Shown: positions 16,556 through 25,866, counted from the first letter of the stretch. The stretch: DNA of 64,000 nucleotides from Arsenicicoccus cauae (GCF_009707125.1 NZ_WLVL01000021.1:104468-168467); one strand, 5' to 3'. A program made the numbers and translations. The notes: generated from the letters alone by a model not told the origin.

Positions 16556-17637
16556 CGGGCGTCCTCAGGGGCCCGCAGCAGGACCATCTCGAGGCAGAAC
16601 CCCGGGCCCATCGCGAGCAGCATCCCCAACGACCCGGGCCGGGGCGGGCGGGTGCGGAGGGTGTCGGCGAGGACGTGGAGCACCGACGCCGAGGACAGGT
16701 TGCCGATCGCTGCGAGGGAGTCCCAGGTGACGCCGAGGGCGTCGCGGGGGACCTCGAGCGCGTCCTGCATGGCCTCCAGGACCTTGGGGCCGCCGGGGTG
16801 GGCGACCCACCACTCGATGTCGTCCCGCGTGAGGTCGTGCAGCGCGAGGAAGCCGTCGACGTCGTCGCGCACGTGCGAGCGCACGAGCTCGGGCACCTCG
16901 ACGCCCAGCACGATCCGCAGCCCGGTGGCCCCGACGTCCCAACCCATCGCGCGCTCGGTGTCGTCGTAGAACCGCGACCGGGTGTCCAGCACCTGCGGCC
17001 GCGTGGACGGGCCCGCCGGGTCTGCCGGCGGCCGTCGGTCCGCGCCGACCATCACGACCGCGGCGGCGCCGTCGCCGAAGAGCCCGCTGGCCACCATGTT
17101 GGCGGGAGTGGTGTCCTCGCGCTGGACCGTCAGGCTGCACATCTCGGCCGCGACCAGCACGGCCACGTGGTCCGGGTGACCGACGAGGTGGTCGTGCACG
17201 CGGGCGATGCCGGCCGCCCCGGCGACGCAGCCGAGACCGACGAGCGGGACCCGACGGACGTCGGGACGCATCCGCAGGCGGGCAGCGATCCGGGCGTCGA
17301 TCGAGGGCACCGCCAGGCCGGTCACGGTCGCGCTGACGAGCAGGTCCACGTCGCGCGGCGCGAGACCGGCGTCGGCCAGGGCCGCCTCGACGGCTTCGCA
17401 CCCGAGGTCGACGGCGGCCTCGATGAAGACGTCGTTGGCCTCGCCGAAGTCCGCCAGTCGCGCGTAGCGCTCGAGCGGCATGGCCAGGTGACGGGTGCGC
17501 ACGCCCGCGTTGGCGTGCACCTGCTCGAGCATGCGGCGGCGAGGACCAGACGCGGCGCCGGTGAACTCCGCCACCGCGGCGGTGATCTCGTGCTGCGGAT
17601 AGGTGTGGGTCGGCAGCACGCCGCGGACGGCGACCAC
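16552..17637 (-). CDS. Type III polyketide synthase (alkylresorcinol synthase-like)
   Basis: A 361-residue chalcone-synthase-fold homodimer. The catalytic triad is visible: Cys at about residue 135 (LVGLGCVAGAAG), His at about 278 (WWVAHPGGPKV) and Asn at about 311 (IGNLSSASV). The family C-terminal MGPGFCLEMVLL is intact. It would condense a fatty acyl starter with malonyl-CoA units to make alkylresorcinols or pyrones. The GTG at 17637 was chosen so that VRGVLPTHTYPQ is included; another GTG 18 nt downstream is possible, and neither has a strong ribosome-binding site. It diverges from the prenyltransferase gene with only 45 bp between. Confidence 0.9.
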   Translation of the reverse strand: MVAVRGVLPTHTYPQHEITAAVAEFTGAASGPRRRMLEQVHANAGVRTRHLAMPLERYARLADFGEANDVFIEAAVDLGCEAVEAALADAGLAPRDVDLLVSATVTGLAVPSIDARIAARLRMRPDVRRVPLVGLGCVAGAAGIARVHDHLVGHPDHVAVLVAAEMCSLTVQREDTTPANMVASGLFGDGAAAVVMVGADRRPPADPAGPSTRPQVLDTRSRFYDDTERAMGWDVGATGLRIVLGVEVPELVRSHVRDDVDGFLALHDLTRDDIEWWVAHPGGPKVLEAMQDALEVPRDALGVTWDSLAAIGNLSSASVLHVLADTLRTRPPRPGSLGMLLAMGPGFCLEMVLLRAPEDAR

Positions 17638-17682
17638 CGAGCTGGGCCGTCCGTGCCTCGGTCCGGGGCCTACCGTGGGCTC

Positions 17683-18591
17683 ATGCCCCGTTCCGTCCTG
17701 CGCCTGCTGGCGGCCACGTGCCACCCCGGCCCCACCGTCGTCGTGACCGGGCTCGCCACCGCCCTCGCCGCGGGCTGCGGCCTCCCCCGCCGGCGGGTCC
17801 TGCTGGTGGGCGCGACCGTCCTGTCCGGTCAGCTGACGATCGGGTGGGGCAACGACCTCGTCGACGCCGGGCGGGACCGGGTCGCGGGGCGCGTCGACAA
17901 GCCGCTCGCGAGCGACCCCGCCGCTGCGCGGGTGGTCCGCAGGGCCCTCGGAGTGGCCACGGGTGCCTGTCTGCTCCTGTCGGGCAGGTGCGGTGGTGCT
18001 GCCGGAGTCGTCCATGTGGTCCTCGTCGTCGGGTCGGGCTGGGCATACAACGCTGGTCTCAAGCGCTCGACCGCCTCGATCCTGCCGTATGCCGTGGCCT
18101 TCGGGGGGCTTCCGCACGTGCCGCATCTGACCAGAGGTGGTCCCCGCCACGGGCCGGCGCCGTTGTGGCAGACGGTCGCCGGCGCGCTTCTCGGCTGCTC
18201 CGCCCACCTGCTGAACGTCCTGCCCGACCTGGACGACGACGCCGCCACCGGGGTGCGCGGCTACCCGCACCGGTGGTCGCCTGCGTCGCTGCGGGCCCAG
18301 GCCGTGGCCGGGCTGGCCGGCGCCCAGCTCGCCGTGCTGGCCGGGGCGCGCCCACCCGCCCGACCCGCACGCGTCGCGGTGGGGCTCGGGGCTGCGCTCG
18401 CGGTCGGCGTCCTCGGCGGTGGTGGCAAGGCGCCGTTCTGGTGCGCGGCCGGGATGGCCGTCTGCGACGTGGCGCTGTGGGCGGTGGCGGGGCGAGGATG
18501 CGCCGGAGGCACCCCACCGTCGTGGGCGCCACCACCATCGACAGCTCCAGCAGCTGCGCCATCACCAGCAGGACGAGGAGAGATCGCATGA
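17683..18591 (+). CDS. UbiA-family prenyltransferase
   Basis: A 302-residue membrane protein with about seven to eight helices and both aspartate-rich motifs of the family: GNDLVDAGRDRV near residue 56 and LPDLDDD near residue 182. In the A. missouriensis agq cluster a UbiA enzyme attaches a dihydrogeranyl group to the methylated hydroquinone, so the neighbouring PKS operon suggests the same role here. The ATG follows a TACCGT -10 box by 6 nt. The last 25 residues are low-complexity Pro/Ala and the stop overlaps the ATG of the broken cupin gene. Confidence 0.85.
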   Translation: MPRSVLRLLAATCHPGPTVVVTGLATALAAGCGLPRRRVLLVGATVLSGQLTIGWGNDLVDAGRDRVAGRVDKPLASDPAAARVVRRALGVATGACLLLSGRCGGAAGVVHVVLVVGSGWAYNAGLKRSTASILPYAVAFGGLPHVPHLTRGGPRHGPAPLWQTVAGALLGCSAHLLNVLPDLDDDAATGVRGYPHRWSPASLRAQAVAGLAGAQLAVLAGARPPARPARVAVGLGAALAVGVLGGGGKAPFWCAAGMAVCDVALWAVAGRGCAGGTPPSWAPPPSTAPAAAPSPAGRGEIA

Positions 18592-18877
18592 GGTTCACCC
18601 AGAGCGGCGGTCAGTCCGCCCCCGGGCCGCAGGACTGGTTCACCGGCACGGTCTACATCGACGGGATCCGCAACCCGGACAAGCAGTCCGCGGTGGGCTG
18701 CGCGCACGTGCGGTTCACGCCGGGCGCCCGCACCGCGTGGCACTCCCACCCCAAGGGCCCAGCGCCCCCGACGGGTCGCTGCGCTGCCTGGTCCTGGAAG
18801 TGCGCGACGGACTCGTCCGCACCGTCCAGCTCCACGGCAACCCGGCCAAGCTCGGTGCCCTCGACCGGCCGGCATGA
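18588..18877 (+). pseudogene. Cupin gene fused by deletion to the 3' end of an ECF41/SigJ-type sigma factor gene
   Basis: The 5' part, with a good GAGGAG ribosome-binding site, encodes MRFTQSGGQ, DWFTGTVYIDGI and AWHSHPKG, the start of a small single-domain cupin. Just after HSHPKG (about 18757) the cupin similarity stops. In another frame the DNA then encodes LVLEVRDGLVRTVQLHGNPAKLGAL and a stop, which resembles the SnoaL-like C-terminus of ECF41/SigJ sigma factors (usually VNPDKL). ECF41 sigma genes are commonly linked to carboxymuconolactone decarboxylase, oxidoreductase or epimerase genes, so one deletion probably removed most of such a locus. The cupin lacks its C-terminal half and is presumably inactive. 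Confidence 0.68.
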
Positions 18878-18954
18878 GCCGACCCGCGCCCGCGGGACGC
18901 AGGCCGACACGACTTCGCAACGCGCCCGCAACATGAGCGTGGAAGCCTCACGCC

Positions 18955-21615
18955 ATGGACAGCTCACGACCCAGCGGGCAGGCCCAGACCCGGCAGTCCC
19001 CCCAGACGACGCAGACGTCGCAGCCGCGGACCCGGCCGATCCGCAGGCTGGGGGTCGAGGAGGAGTTCCACGTCGTCGACCTGACCACGCGCCGGCTCGC
19101 CGCCAAGGCCCCCGAGCTGCTCGAGGCGCTGGCCGACCGCACGGAGTACGTCGCCGAGCTCCAGCAGTGCGTCGTCGAGGTCAACTCGGCCGTCGTCACC
19201 GACCTGGACGAGCTGCGCGACGAGCTGCTCCGCTGCCGGGAGGGCCTGGTGCAGGCGGCGACGCCGCTGGGGCTCGGGATCGTGGCGGCCGGCTCCCTGC
19301 CGCTGTCGGCACCCGACGAGATCGACGTGACCGAGACCCCGCGCTACCGGCGCATGCTGGCGGACTACCAGCTCCTCACGCGCGAGCAGCTGATCTGCGG
19401 CTCGCAGGTGCACGTCGACGTGGCCGACCTCGACGAGGCCTGCCTGGTCGCCGAGCACGTGGCCCCCGACCTGCCCCCGCTGCTGGCGCTGTCCGCGTCC
19501 TCCCCCTACTGGTCGGACGGGGACGACACGGGCTATGCCAGCGTGCGGAGCCTGGTGTGGAGCCGCTGGCCCACGACGGGCCTGTCGAGCGGGGCCCGCT
19601 CCGCCGCCGAGTTCGACCGGCTGGTGGCCAACCTCGTCGACACGGGCGTGATCAGCGACCCGGGGATGATCTACTTCGACGTCCGGCCGGCCGCGCGCAT
19701 CAGCACGATCGAGCTGCGGATCTGCGACAGCTGCCCCTCCACCGACACGATCGTGCTGGTCGCCGGCCTGTTCCGGGCCATGGTGGACCGGGCCGTCGAG
19801 ACGATCGCTGCGGGCGTCCCCCCGCTCGACCTGGCCCCCGTCGTCGGCCGCGCCGCGTCCTGGCGGGCGGCGCGCTCGGGGCTCGAGGGCGACCTCGTCG
19901 ACCTGCGCTCGGGCCGCACCGCCCCGGCCCCCGAGATCATCCGCGACCTCGTCGCCTCGCTGGAGCCGTGGCTGCGGGCCAACGGCGACTGGGAGCTCGT
20001 CGACGGGCTGACCACGGCCGCCCTGCTGCGCGGCAGCTCCGCCGCCCGCCAGCGCCGGGCGCGCCGCCGCCGGGGCCGGCTCACGGACGTCGTCGACCAG
20101 CTCATCGCCGAGACCGCCCGTGGCGTCGCGGCCCCGGTCGACGGCACCGAGGACCTGCTCGAGTCCTACCGGCCCCGCGAGGGGGCGGCCCCCGCGGCCT
20201 ACGACGAGGCCGTCGACGAGACCGGTGCACCGCGCCCGCCGTATGCCGACGTGGTCGCCGCCTTCCAGCGGCTGGGGACCCGGGGGCTGCGCCAGCGCGA
20301 CTACGCGATCGTCGACCTGCAGCGCGCCGACGGCGTAACCTTCCGCCTGCGCGACCAGCCGCAGCCCCAGGTCTTCCCCGTCGACCTGATCCCCCGCATC
20401 GTGTCCGCGTCCGACTGGGAGCACATCAGCGCCGGCGGCGAGCAACGGGCGCGGGCGCTCGACGCCTTCCTGCGCGACTGCTACGGCGAGGGCGCGATCT
20501 TCGCCGACGGCGTGATGCCCCGCGAGCTGCTGGACCGGGCGCCGGGCTACCGCTCCAGCGGGCGCCTCGGCGGGCCGGGCGTCCGCAACCACGTCAGCGG
20601 CCTGGACCTGGTCAGCGACGGACCCGGACGCTGGCGGGTGCTCGAGGACAACCTGCGCGTGCCGTCCGGGGTCGGCTACGCCATCGCTGCGCGCGCCCTG
20701 ATGCGCCGGTTCGTGCCCGAGGTGTTCCCCCGCGGCATACGGCCCGTCCGTCCCGTCCCCGAGCTGCTGCGCGACACGCTGTCCGCCGCCGCGCAGGGGG
20801 GCGCCGCCGAGCCCGGCGAGATCGCCATCCTCTCCTCGGGCCCCACCGACTCCGCGTGGCCCGAGCACACCGGGCTGGCCGAGGCGATGGGCGTCGACGT
20901 GCTCACCCCGAGCCAGGTGTGGTTCGAGGACGGGCGCCTCATGCGGCGGCGGGCCGGACGACCGGCCCAGGTGCGCGTGGCCTACCTGCGCATGGACGAG
21001 GACCTGCTGCTGTCGGCGGGAGGCCGCGACGGCCAGCCTCTGGGCGCCGGGGTCATCGAGGCGCTGCACCGGGGCACCCTGACGCTGGCCAACGCCCTCG
21101 GCAACGGGGTGGGCGACGACAAGGCCGTCTACACCTTCGTGCCGCACATGGTCCGCTACTACCTGGGCGAGGAGCCGATCCTGGACCAGGTCCCCTCCTG
21201 GCTGTGCGCCGACGCGGACTCCCGCGAGCACGTCCTTGGCCACCTGGGCGAGCTCGTCACCAAGCCGATCGACGGGCACGGCGGGCTCGGGGTGCTCATC
21301 GGGCCGGACGCCACGTCCGCCCAGGTCGCCGAGCGGCGGCGCGAGATCCTCGCCAACCCCGAGCGCTACATCGGGCAGGAGCTGGTCGACCTGTCCACGC
21401 ACCCGACCTTCGACGGCAACGCCCTGCGGCCGCGGCACGTGGACCTGCGGGTGTTCGTGCACCTGCGGCGGCGCAGCGGCACCCGCGAGACGGAGGCGAT
21501 CTCGATGCCGGCCGCGCTGAGCCGGTCCGGGGCCGAGGGCAGCAGGATCGTCAACTCCTCGGCGGGTGGCGGCAGCAAGGACACGTGGATCATGACGGAC
21601 GGGGAGGAGCGCTGA
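18955..21615 (+). CDS. Carboxylate-amine ligase (GCS2) fused to a circularly permuted ATP-grasp domain
   Basis: An 886-residue two-domain ligase. Residues about 30-390 are a glutamate-cysteine-ligase type 2 (YbdK) domain, with GVEEEF at 33-38, SQVHVDV near 151 and ISTIELRICDSC near 253. Residues about 420-880 are a circularly permuted type 2 ATP-grasp domain with RWRVLEDNLRVPSGVGYA, GDDKAVYTFVPHMVRYYLG, VTKPIDGHGGLGVLIG and VNSSAGGGSKD. Both halves should form amide bonds using ATP, so the protein could build a short gamma-glutamyl or other peptide. It is the first gene of a three-gene operon with 1-nt TGATG overlaps. No ribosome-binding site is obvious before the ATG; the upstream 77 bases follow the sigma-factor remnant. 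Confidence 0.85.
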   Translation: MDSSRPSGQAQTRQSPQTTQTSQPRTRPIRRLGVEEEFHVVDLTTRRLAAKAPELLEALADRTEYVAELQQCVVEVNSAVVTDLDELRDELLRCREGLVQAATPLGLGIVAAGSLPLSAPDEIDVTETPRYRRMLADYQLLTREQLICGSQVHVDVADLDEACLVAEHVAPDLPPLLALSASSPYWSDGDDTGYASVRSLVWSRWPTTGLSSGARSAAEFDRLVANLVDTGVISDPGMIYFDVRPAARISTIELRICDSCPSTDTIVLVAGLFRAMVDRAVETIAAGVPPLDLAPVVGRAASWRAARSGLEGDLVDLRSGRTAPAPEIIRDLVASLEPWLRANGDWELVDGLTTAALLRGSSAARQRRARRRRGRLTDVVDQLIAETARGVAAPVDGTEDLLESYRPREGAAPAAYDEAVDETGAPRPPYADVVAAFQRLGTRGLRQRDYAIVDLQRADGVTFRLRDQPQPQVFPVDLIPRIVSASDWEHISAGGEQRARALDAFLRDCYGEGAIFADGVMPRELLDRAPGYRSSGRLGGPGVRNHVSGLDLVSDGPGRWRVLEDNLRVPSGVGYAIAARALMRRFVPEVFPRGIRPVRPVPELLRDTLSAAAQGGAAEPGEIAILSSGPTDSAWPEHTGLAEAMGVDVLTPSQVWFEDGRLMRRRAGRPAQVRVAYLRMDEDLLLSAGGRDGQPLGAGVIEALHRGTLTLANALGNGVGDDKAVYTFVPHMVRYYLGEEPILDQVPSWLCADADSREHVLGHLGELVTKPIDGHGGLGVLIGPDATSAQVAERRREILANPERYIGQELVDLSTHPTFDGNALRPRHVDLRVFVHLRRRSGTRETEAISMPAALSRSGAEGSRIVNSSAGGGSKDTWIMTDGEER

Positions 21616-23405
21616 TGTGCGGCATCTGCGGTGAGGTCAGGTTCGGCGAGCGAGGTGCTCGGCCCGCGGACGTCGCGGCGGTCGAGACGATGACCGAGGC
21701 GATGGTCGCGCGCGGTCCCGACAACGGCGGGGTCTGGGCCCAGGGGCGGGTCGCCCTGGGGCACCGGCGCCTGTCGATCATCGACCTGTCGCCCCGCGGC
21801 TCCCAGCCGATGGTCGACGCCGAGCTCGGCCTGTCGATGGTGTTCAACGGCTGCATCTACAACTACCAGGAGCTGCGCGCCGAGCTCGAGGGTCACGGCT
21901 ACCGCTTCTTCTCGCACGCCGACAGCGAGGTGATCATCAAGGCCTACCACCGCTGGGGGCCGGACTGCGTCGAGCACCTGACCGGCATGTTCGCCTTCGC
22001 GATCACCGACGTCGACACCGGCGTGCTCACCCTGGCCCGGGACCGGCTCGGGATCAAGCCGCTCTACCTCTCGCGCCGCGGCGACCGGCTGCGCTTCGCC
22101 TCGTCGCTGCGCGCGATCGTCGACGCCGGCGACGTGGACGTGTCGCTGGACCGGGTCGCGCTGCACCACTACCTGTCCTTCCACTCCGTCGTGCCCGCGC
22201 CCCGCACGATGTTCGCCGGCATCCAGAAGCTCCCGCCCGCCACCGTCCGGACCTACCAGCCCGACGGCCGCTACACGGACCGCGTCTACTGGGAGCCGTC
22301 GTTCACCCGCTGCGAGGACCGCGCCGACTGGGACGCCCGCGACTGGGGCGACGCGCTGCTGGACTCCCTGCGCACCGCCGTCGAGCGACGCATGGTCGCC
22401 GACGTGCCCGTGGGGGTGCTGCTGTCCGGTGGCTTCGACTCCAGCCTGGTCGTCGCGCTGCTCGCCGAGCGGGGGCAGCAGGACCTGCAGACCTTCAGCA
22501 TCGGCTTCGACTCGGCCGGGGGCGAGTCCGGCGACGAGTACTCCTACTCCGACCTGATCGCCGCCCGCTACGGCACCGACCACCACAAGATCCACGTCGA
22601 CACCAGCCGCCTGCTGCCGGCCGTCCCCGGCACCCTCGCGGCGATGAGCGAGCCGATGGTCAGCCACGACTGCATCGCGTTCTACCTGCTCTCCCAAGAG
22701 GTCTCGCGGCACGTCAAGGTCGTGCAGTCGGGCCAGGGCGCGGATGAGGTGCTCGGGGGCTACGACTGGTACCCCCCGCTCCTGGACGTCCCCCGCGACC
22801 GGACGACCGAGGCCTACCGCCGGGTCTTCTTCGACCGCAGCCACGACGCCGTGGGCGCCCTGCTGCACCCGGACTACCGACTCGACCACGACCCGAGCTG
22901 GGCCTTCGCCGCCGCCCACCAGGCCGCCCCCGGCGCGGACACCTCCGTCGACGCCGCCCTGCGCTTGGACACGCAGGTCATGCTGGTCGATGACCCGGTC
23001 AAGCGGGTGGACACGATGACGATGGCCTGGGGCCTCGAGGGCCGGGTGCCCTTCCTCGACCACGACTTCGTCGAGCTGGCCGGCTCCTGCCCGCCCGAGC
23101 TCAAGCTCGCCGGGGGCGGCAAGGGGGTCCTCAAGGACGCCGCCCGGTCGATCCTGCCGGTCGAGGTCATCGACCGCACCAAGGGCTACTTCCCCGTCCC
23201 CGGCATCCGCCACCTCGAGGGCGAGGTGCTCGAGCTGGTCCGCGACACCCTCGGCTCGTCGGCGGCGCTCGACCGCCACGTCTTCGACACCGACGTGCTC
23301 GACCGGCTGCTCGCCGATCCCAACACGACCCGCACGACCCTCGGCTCCAACGAGCTGTGGCAGCTCGCGACCCTGGAGCTGTGGCTCCAGACCTTCCGAC
23401 CGTGA
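21615..23405 (+). CDS. Asparagine synthase-like amidotransferase (NAGGN amidotransferase type)
   Basis: A 596-residue enzyme with an N-terminal Ntn glutaminase (catalytic Cys2 in MCGICGE, then MVARGPDNGG and GHRRLSIIDLS) and a C-terminal ATP-pyrophosphatase synthetase domain (PP-loop LSGGFDSS near 271, SGQGADEVLGGYDWYP, EGRVPFLDH). It would move the amide nitrogen of glutamine to an activated carboxylate. Length and domain pattern fit the TIGR03104 branch, which amidates N-acetylglutaminylglutamine in the osmolyte NAGGN pathway. The usual partners of that branch, a GNAT/ATP-grasp protein and an M42 peptidase, are not present; a GCS2/ATP-grasp fusion and an S9 peptidase stand in their places. 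Start and stop overlap both neighbours (TGATG). Confidence 0.87.
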   Translation: MCGICGEVRFGERGARPADVAAVETMTEAMVARGPDNGGVWAQGRVALGHRRLSIIDLSPRGSQPMVDAELGLSMVFNGCIYNYQELRAELEGHGYRFFSHADSEVIIKAYHRWGPDCVEHLTGMFAFAITDVDTGVLTLARDRLGIKPLYLSRRGDRLRFASSLRAIVDAGDVDVSLDRVALHHYLSFHSVVPAPRTMFAGIQKLPPATVRTYQPDGRYTDRVYWEPSFTRCEDRADWDARDWGDALLDSLRTAVERRMVADVPVGVLLSGGFDSSLVVALLAERGQQDLQTFSIGFDSAGGESGDEYSYSDLIAARYGTDHHKIHVDTSRLLPAVPGTLAAMSEPMVSHDCIAFYLLSQEVSRHVKVVQSGQGADEVLGGYDWYPPLLDVPRDRTTEAYRRVFFDRSHDAVGALLHPDYRLDHDPSWAFAAAHQAAPGADTSVDAALRLDTQVMLVDDPVKRVDTMTMAWGLEGRVPFLDHDFVELAGSCPPELKLAGGGKGVLKDAARSILPVEVIDRTKGYFPVPGIRHLEGEVLELVRDTLGSSAALDRHVFDTDVLDRLLADPNTTRTTLGSNELWQLATLELWLQTFRP

Positions 23406-25345
23406 TGGAGCTCTCCGGCCGCCCCACCCACGGGGCGTCCGTCGCCCCCGACGGCCGTGCCCTGGCGCACGTCGTCGACGTCGATGGCTATCCCCGAGCT
23501 GTGCAGCGCTTCCTCGAGGGGGCGCGCGCCGGCACCTGGCGGCCCGTCCGGCTGCCGGTCGACGGACCGGTCACCCGGGTGCGGCACTCTCCCGACGGTC
23601 TGTGGCTGGCCTGCCAGGTCGCGCCGTATGGCGGGTACCGCTCCCAGGTGTGGGTCGTCACGACCGACCCCGGCGACCCGCAGGCGTGGCGCGCCGACGA
23701 CGATCGCGACGGGTCGGCGGAGCTCGTCGGCTGGGACGGCGCGCGGATCCAGGTCACCGCCGAGCTGGAGGACGGCTCCGGCGAGTCTCGGCTGGTCGAC
23801 CCGCAGACGCTCGGTGTCGAGGTCGTCGACCGGCGTCCCGAGGGCCGGTTCGTCGACTCGTGGGGCGGCGCGTCGTTGGTGCGGGTGGGCGGTCGCGGCA
23901 ACCGGTCGCTGCGCCTGCTGTGGGGCGGCGAGGACACCGCGCTGCTGCGCCCGGACCCCGGCTCGGTCACGGACGCCGCCGCGATCCTCGACGACCACCG
24001 TCCCCGGCGCCTGCCGTCACGATCGGGCTGGTCGGAGCGGCTGCCCCCGCATACCTCGTGCCCGTCGGAGAGCCGCGAGGGCTACCTGCGCGTCGTGGTC
24101 CGCACCGACGTCGGGGGCGACCGGCAGCGGCTGGCGCTGCTCACGGTGACCGGCCGCGGCGTCTCGGAGCGGGTCCTGATGGCTCGTCCGGACGCCGACG
24201 TCGAGGAGTTCTGCGTCAGCGAGGACGGCACCCGCGCCGCGGTCCTGTGGAACGTCGACGGCGGCCGCAGCGAGCTCGCCCTCGTCGAGCTGGTCGACGG
24301 CACCGTCCAAGAGGCCATCCCCCTGCCCGGATGGGTCGCGACCGAGCCGAGCCTCAGCGCCGACGGCTCGATCCTGGCCCTGACGGTCGAGAGCCCCGAC
24401 CGGGACCGGTGCGTCGAGATCCTCGACCTGCGCACCCGCAGCTGGGTCTCGCAGGCGTGGGTCGATGTCGACGGCGCCACCCGCGACCCGCAGGCCGTCC
24501 TGCCGGAGCTGCTTCACACCACGACGCGTGACGGCACGGAGGTGTCGTCCTGGTGGCACCCGGCGCAGGACCGCCCGGTCGACGGGGGCGGGCCGGTCGT
24601 CATACACCTGCACGGCGGACCCGAGGGCCAGGAGCGGCCCGGCTGGTCGCACCTGTATCCCGTGCTCCTGCGGGTCGGCATCTCGGTCTGCGCCCCCAAC
24701 GTCCGCGGGTCGGGAGGCTTCGGGCGGGCCTACTCCCACGCCGACGACGTCGGTCTGCGCTGGCGGGGCGTCGACGACGTCGAGGACGTCGTGGCGGACC
24801 TCGTCGCGCGCGGCCTCGCCGACCCGGACCGGGTGGCGTGCGTGGGCTGGTCGTATGGCGGCTACCTGACCCTCTCGTGCCTGGCGGCTCGACCCGGGCT
24901 CTTCGCAGCCGGGGCGAGCATCGCGGGGATGAGCGACCTCGGCACGTTCTACGCCACCACCGAGCCGTGGATCGCGCGGGCCGCCCTGCCGAAGTACGGC
25001 CACCCCGTCCACGACGCCGAGCTGCTGCGGACCATCTCGCCGCTGCGGCTGGCCGACCGGATCGACGCGCCCGTGCTGCTGGTGCACGGCGCCCACGACA
25101 CCAACGTCCCGCCGAGCGAGTCGCAGCAGCTCGCCAAGGCGGTGCAGGCGGCGGGCGGGACCGCGCGCTGCGAGATCGTGCCCGACGAGGGCCACGAGAT
25201 CGTCCAGCCCGCCCGGCGTCGCGCGGCGGCCGAGCTGGTCCGGGACTGGACGCTGGCGGCCTTCGCCGCGGCGGTCAGCCCTGCCGGTGCGCCGTCACGA
25301 ACGGGCAGGCGAACGGGTCCCGGTCACCCAGCCCCACCCGGTTGA
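23405..25345 (+). CDS. S9-family (prolyl oligopeptidase-like) serine peptidase
   Basis: A 646-residue protein with a beta-propeller-like N-terminal part (about residues 1-390) and an alpha/beta-hydrolase C-terminus. The catalytic triad is visible: Ser in VGWSYGGYLT near 480, Asp in LLVHGAHDTNVPP near 563 and His in DEGHEIVQPA near 596. S9 peptidases cut short peptides or act as acylaminoacyl peptidases. No signal peptide is present, so it is cytoplasmic. The ATG overlaps the amidotransferase stop (TGATG), which implies a role in turning over or trimming the peptide product. The 3' end overlaps the convergent desaturase remnant by 71 nt. Confidence 0.88.
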   Translation: MELSGRPTHGASVAPDGRALAHVVDVDGYPRAVQRFLEGARAGTWRPVRLPVDGPVTRVRHSPDGLWLACQVAPYGGYRSQVWVVTTDPGDPQAWRADDDRDGSAELVGWDGARIQVTAELEDGSGESRLVDPQTLGVEVVDRRPEGRFVDSWGGASLVRVGGRGNRSLRLLWGGEDTALLRPDPGSVTDAAAILDDHRPRRLPSRSGWSERLPPHTSCPSESREGYLRVVVRTDVGGDRQRLALLTVTGRGVSERVLMARPDADVEEFCVSEDGTRAAVLWNVDGGRSELALVELVDGTVQEAIPLPGWVATEPSLSADGSILALTVESPDRDRCVEILDLRTRSWVSQAWVDVDGATRDPQAVLPELLHTTTRDGTEVSSWWHPAQDRPVDGGGPVVIHLHGGPEGQERPGWSHLYPVLLRVGISVCAPNVRGSGGFGRAYSHADDVGLRWRGVDDVEDVVADLVARGLADPDRVACVGWSYGGYLTLSCLAARPGLFAAGASIAGMSDLGTFYATTEPWIARAALPKYGHPVHDAELLRTISPLRLADRIDAPVLLVHGAHDTNVPPSESQQLAKAVQAAGGTARCEIVPDEGHEIVQPARRRAAAELVRDWTLAAFAAAVSPAGAPSRTGRRTGPGHPAPPG

Positions 25346-25846
25346 GGTGCCGCACGACGATGCCATAGGACTCGAGTAGCCCGGCCTCGGTGTAGGGGAC
25401 GGCGTGCTCGGCGCAGTGGGCGCGGACGAACGGCGCCCGGCGCAGGTTGCCGCTCGGCATGCTCGGGAACAGGTGGTGCTCGACCTGCAGGTTGAGGCCG
25501 CCCATGAGCCAGTCCACGGCCGGCCGCCGCGGATGTTGCGCGAGGTCAGGACCTGGCAGGAGAGGAAGTCGATCCTCGTGCCCCGCGGGACCAGCGGCAT
25601 CCCCTTGTGGTTGGGGGCGAAGGTCGCGCCCATGTAGATGCCGAAGACGGCGAGCTGCACGGCGAGGAAGGCTGCACCCAGGCCCGGCCCGAGCAGGGTG
25701 AGGACCAGGCCCGGGAGCACGGCCAGCCGGATCGTCAGGAGCACGGCCTCGGTCCCGCGGTGGCTGAGCTCGCGGTCCTGGACGACGGTGCGGACCGCGT
25801 CGGCGTGCAGGCTGAGGCCCTCGAGGGTGAGCAGGGGAAAGAAAAC
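25275..25846 (-). pseudogene. Membrane fatty acid desaturase, truncated and frameshifted
   Basis: In one frame the minus strand encodes AVFFPLLTLEGLSLHA, FAPNHKGMPLVP and VLTSRNIRGGR. In the next frame it continues DWLMGGLNLQVEHHLFPSMP, with the third histidine box QVEHHLFP, and runs to a stop at 25275. The switch near 25520-25527 is explained by loss of a single base in the codons between GGR and DWL. The 5' half of the gene, including the first two histidine boxes, is missing upstream of about 25846, where unrelated lower-GC DNA begins. The remnant therefore marks the left border of the island. Confidence 0.82.
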
Positions 25847-25866
25847 TGCCGAGCCAGCGCTCCGGT

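Noticed and set aside
17718..23405. A single open frame of about 1,900 codons spanning the UbiA gene, the cupin remnant, the ligase and the amidotransferase
   Set aside because: Only its last 596 codons (from 21615) encode a recognisable protein. The rest lies out of frame with better-supported genes and exists because high GC suppresses stop codons.
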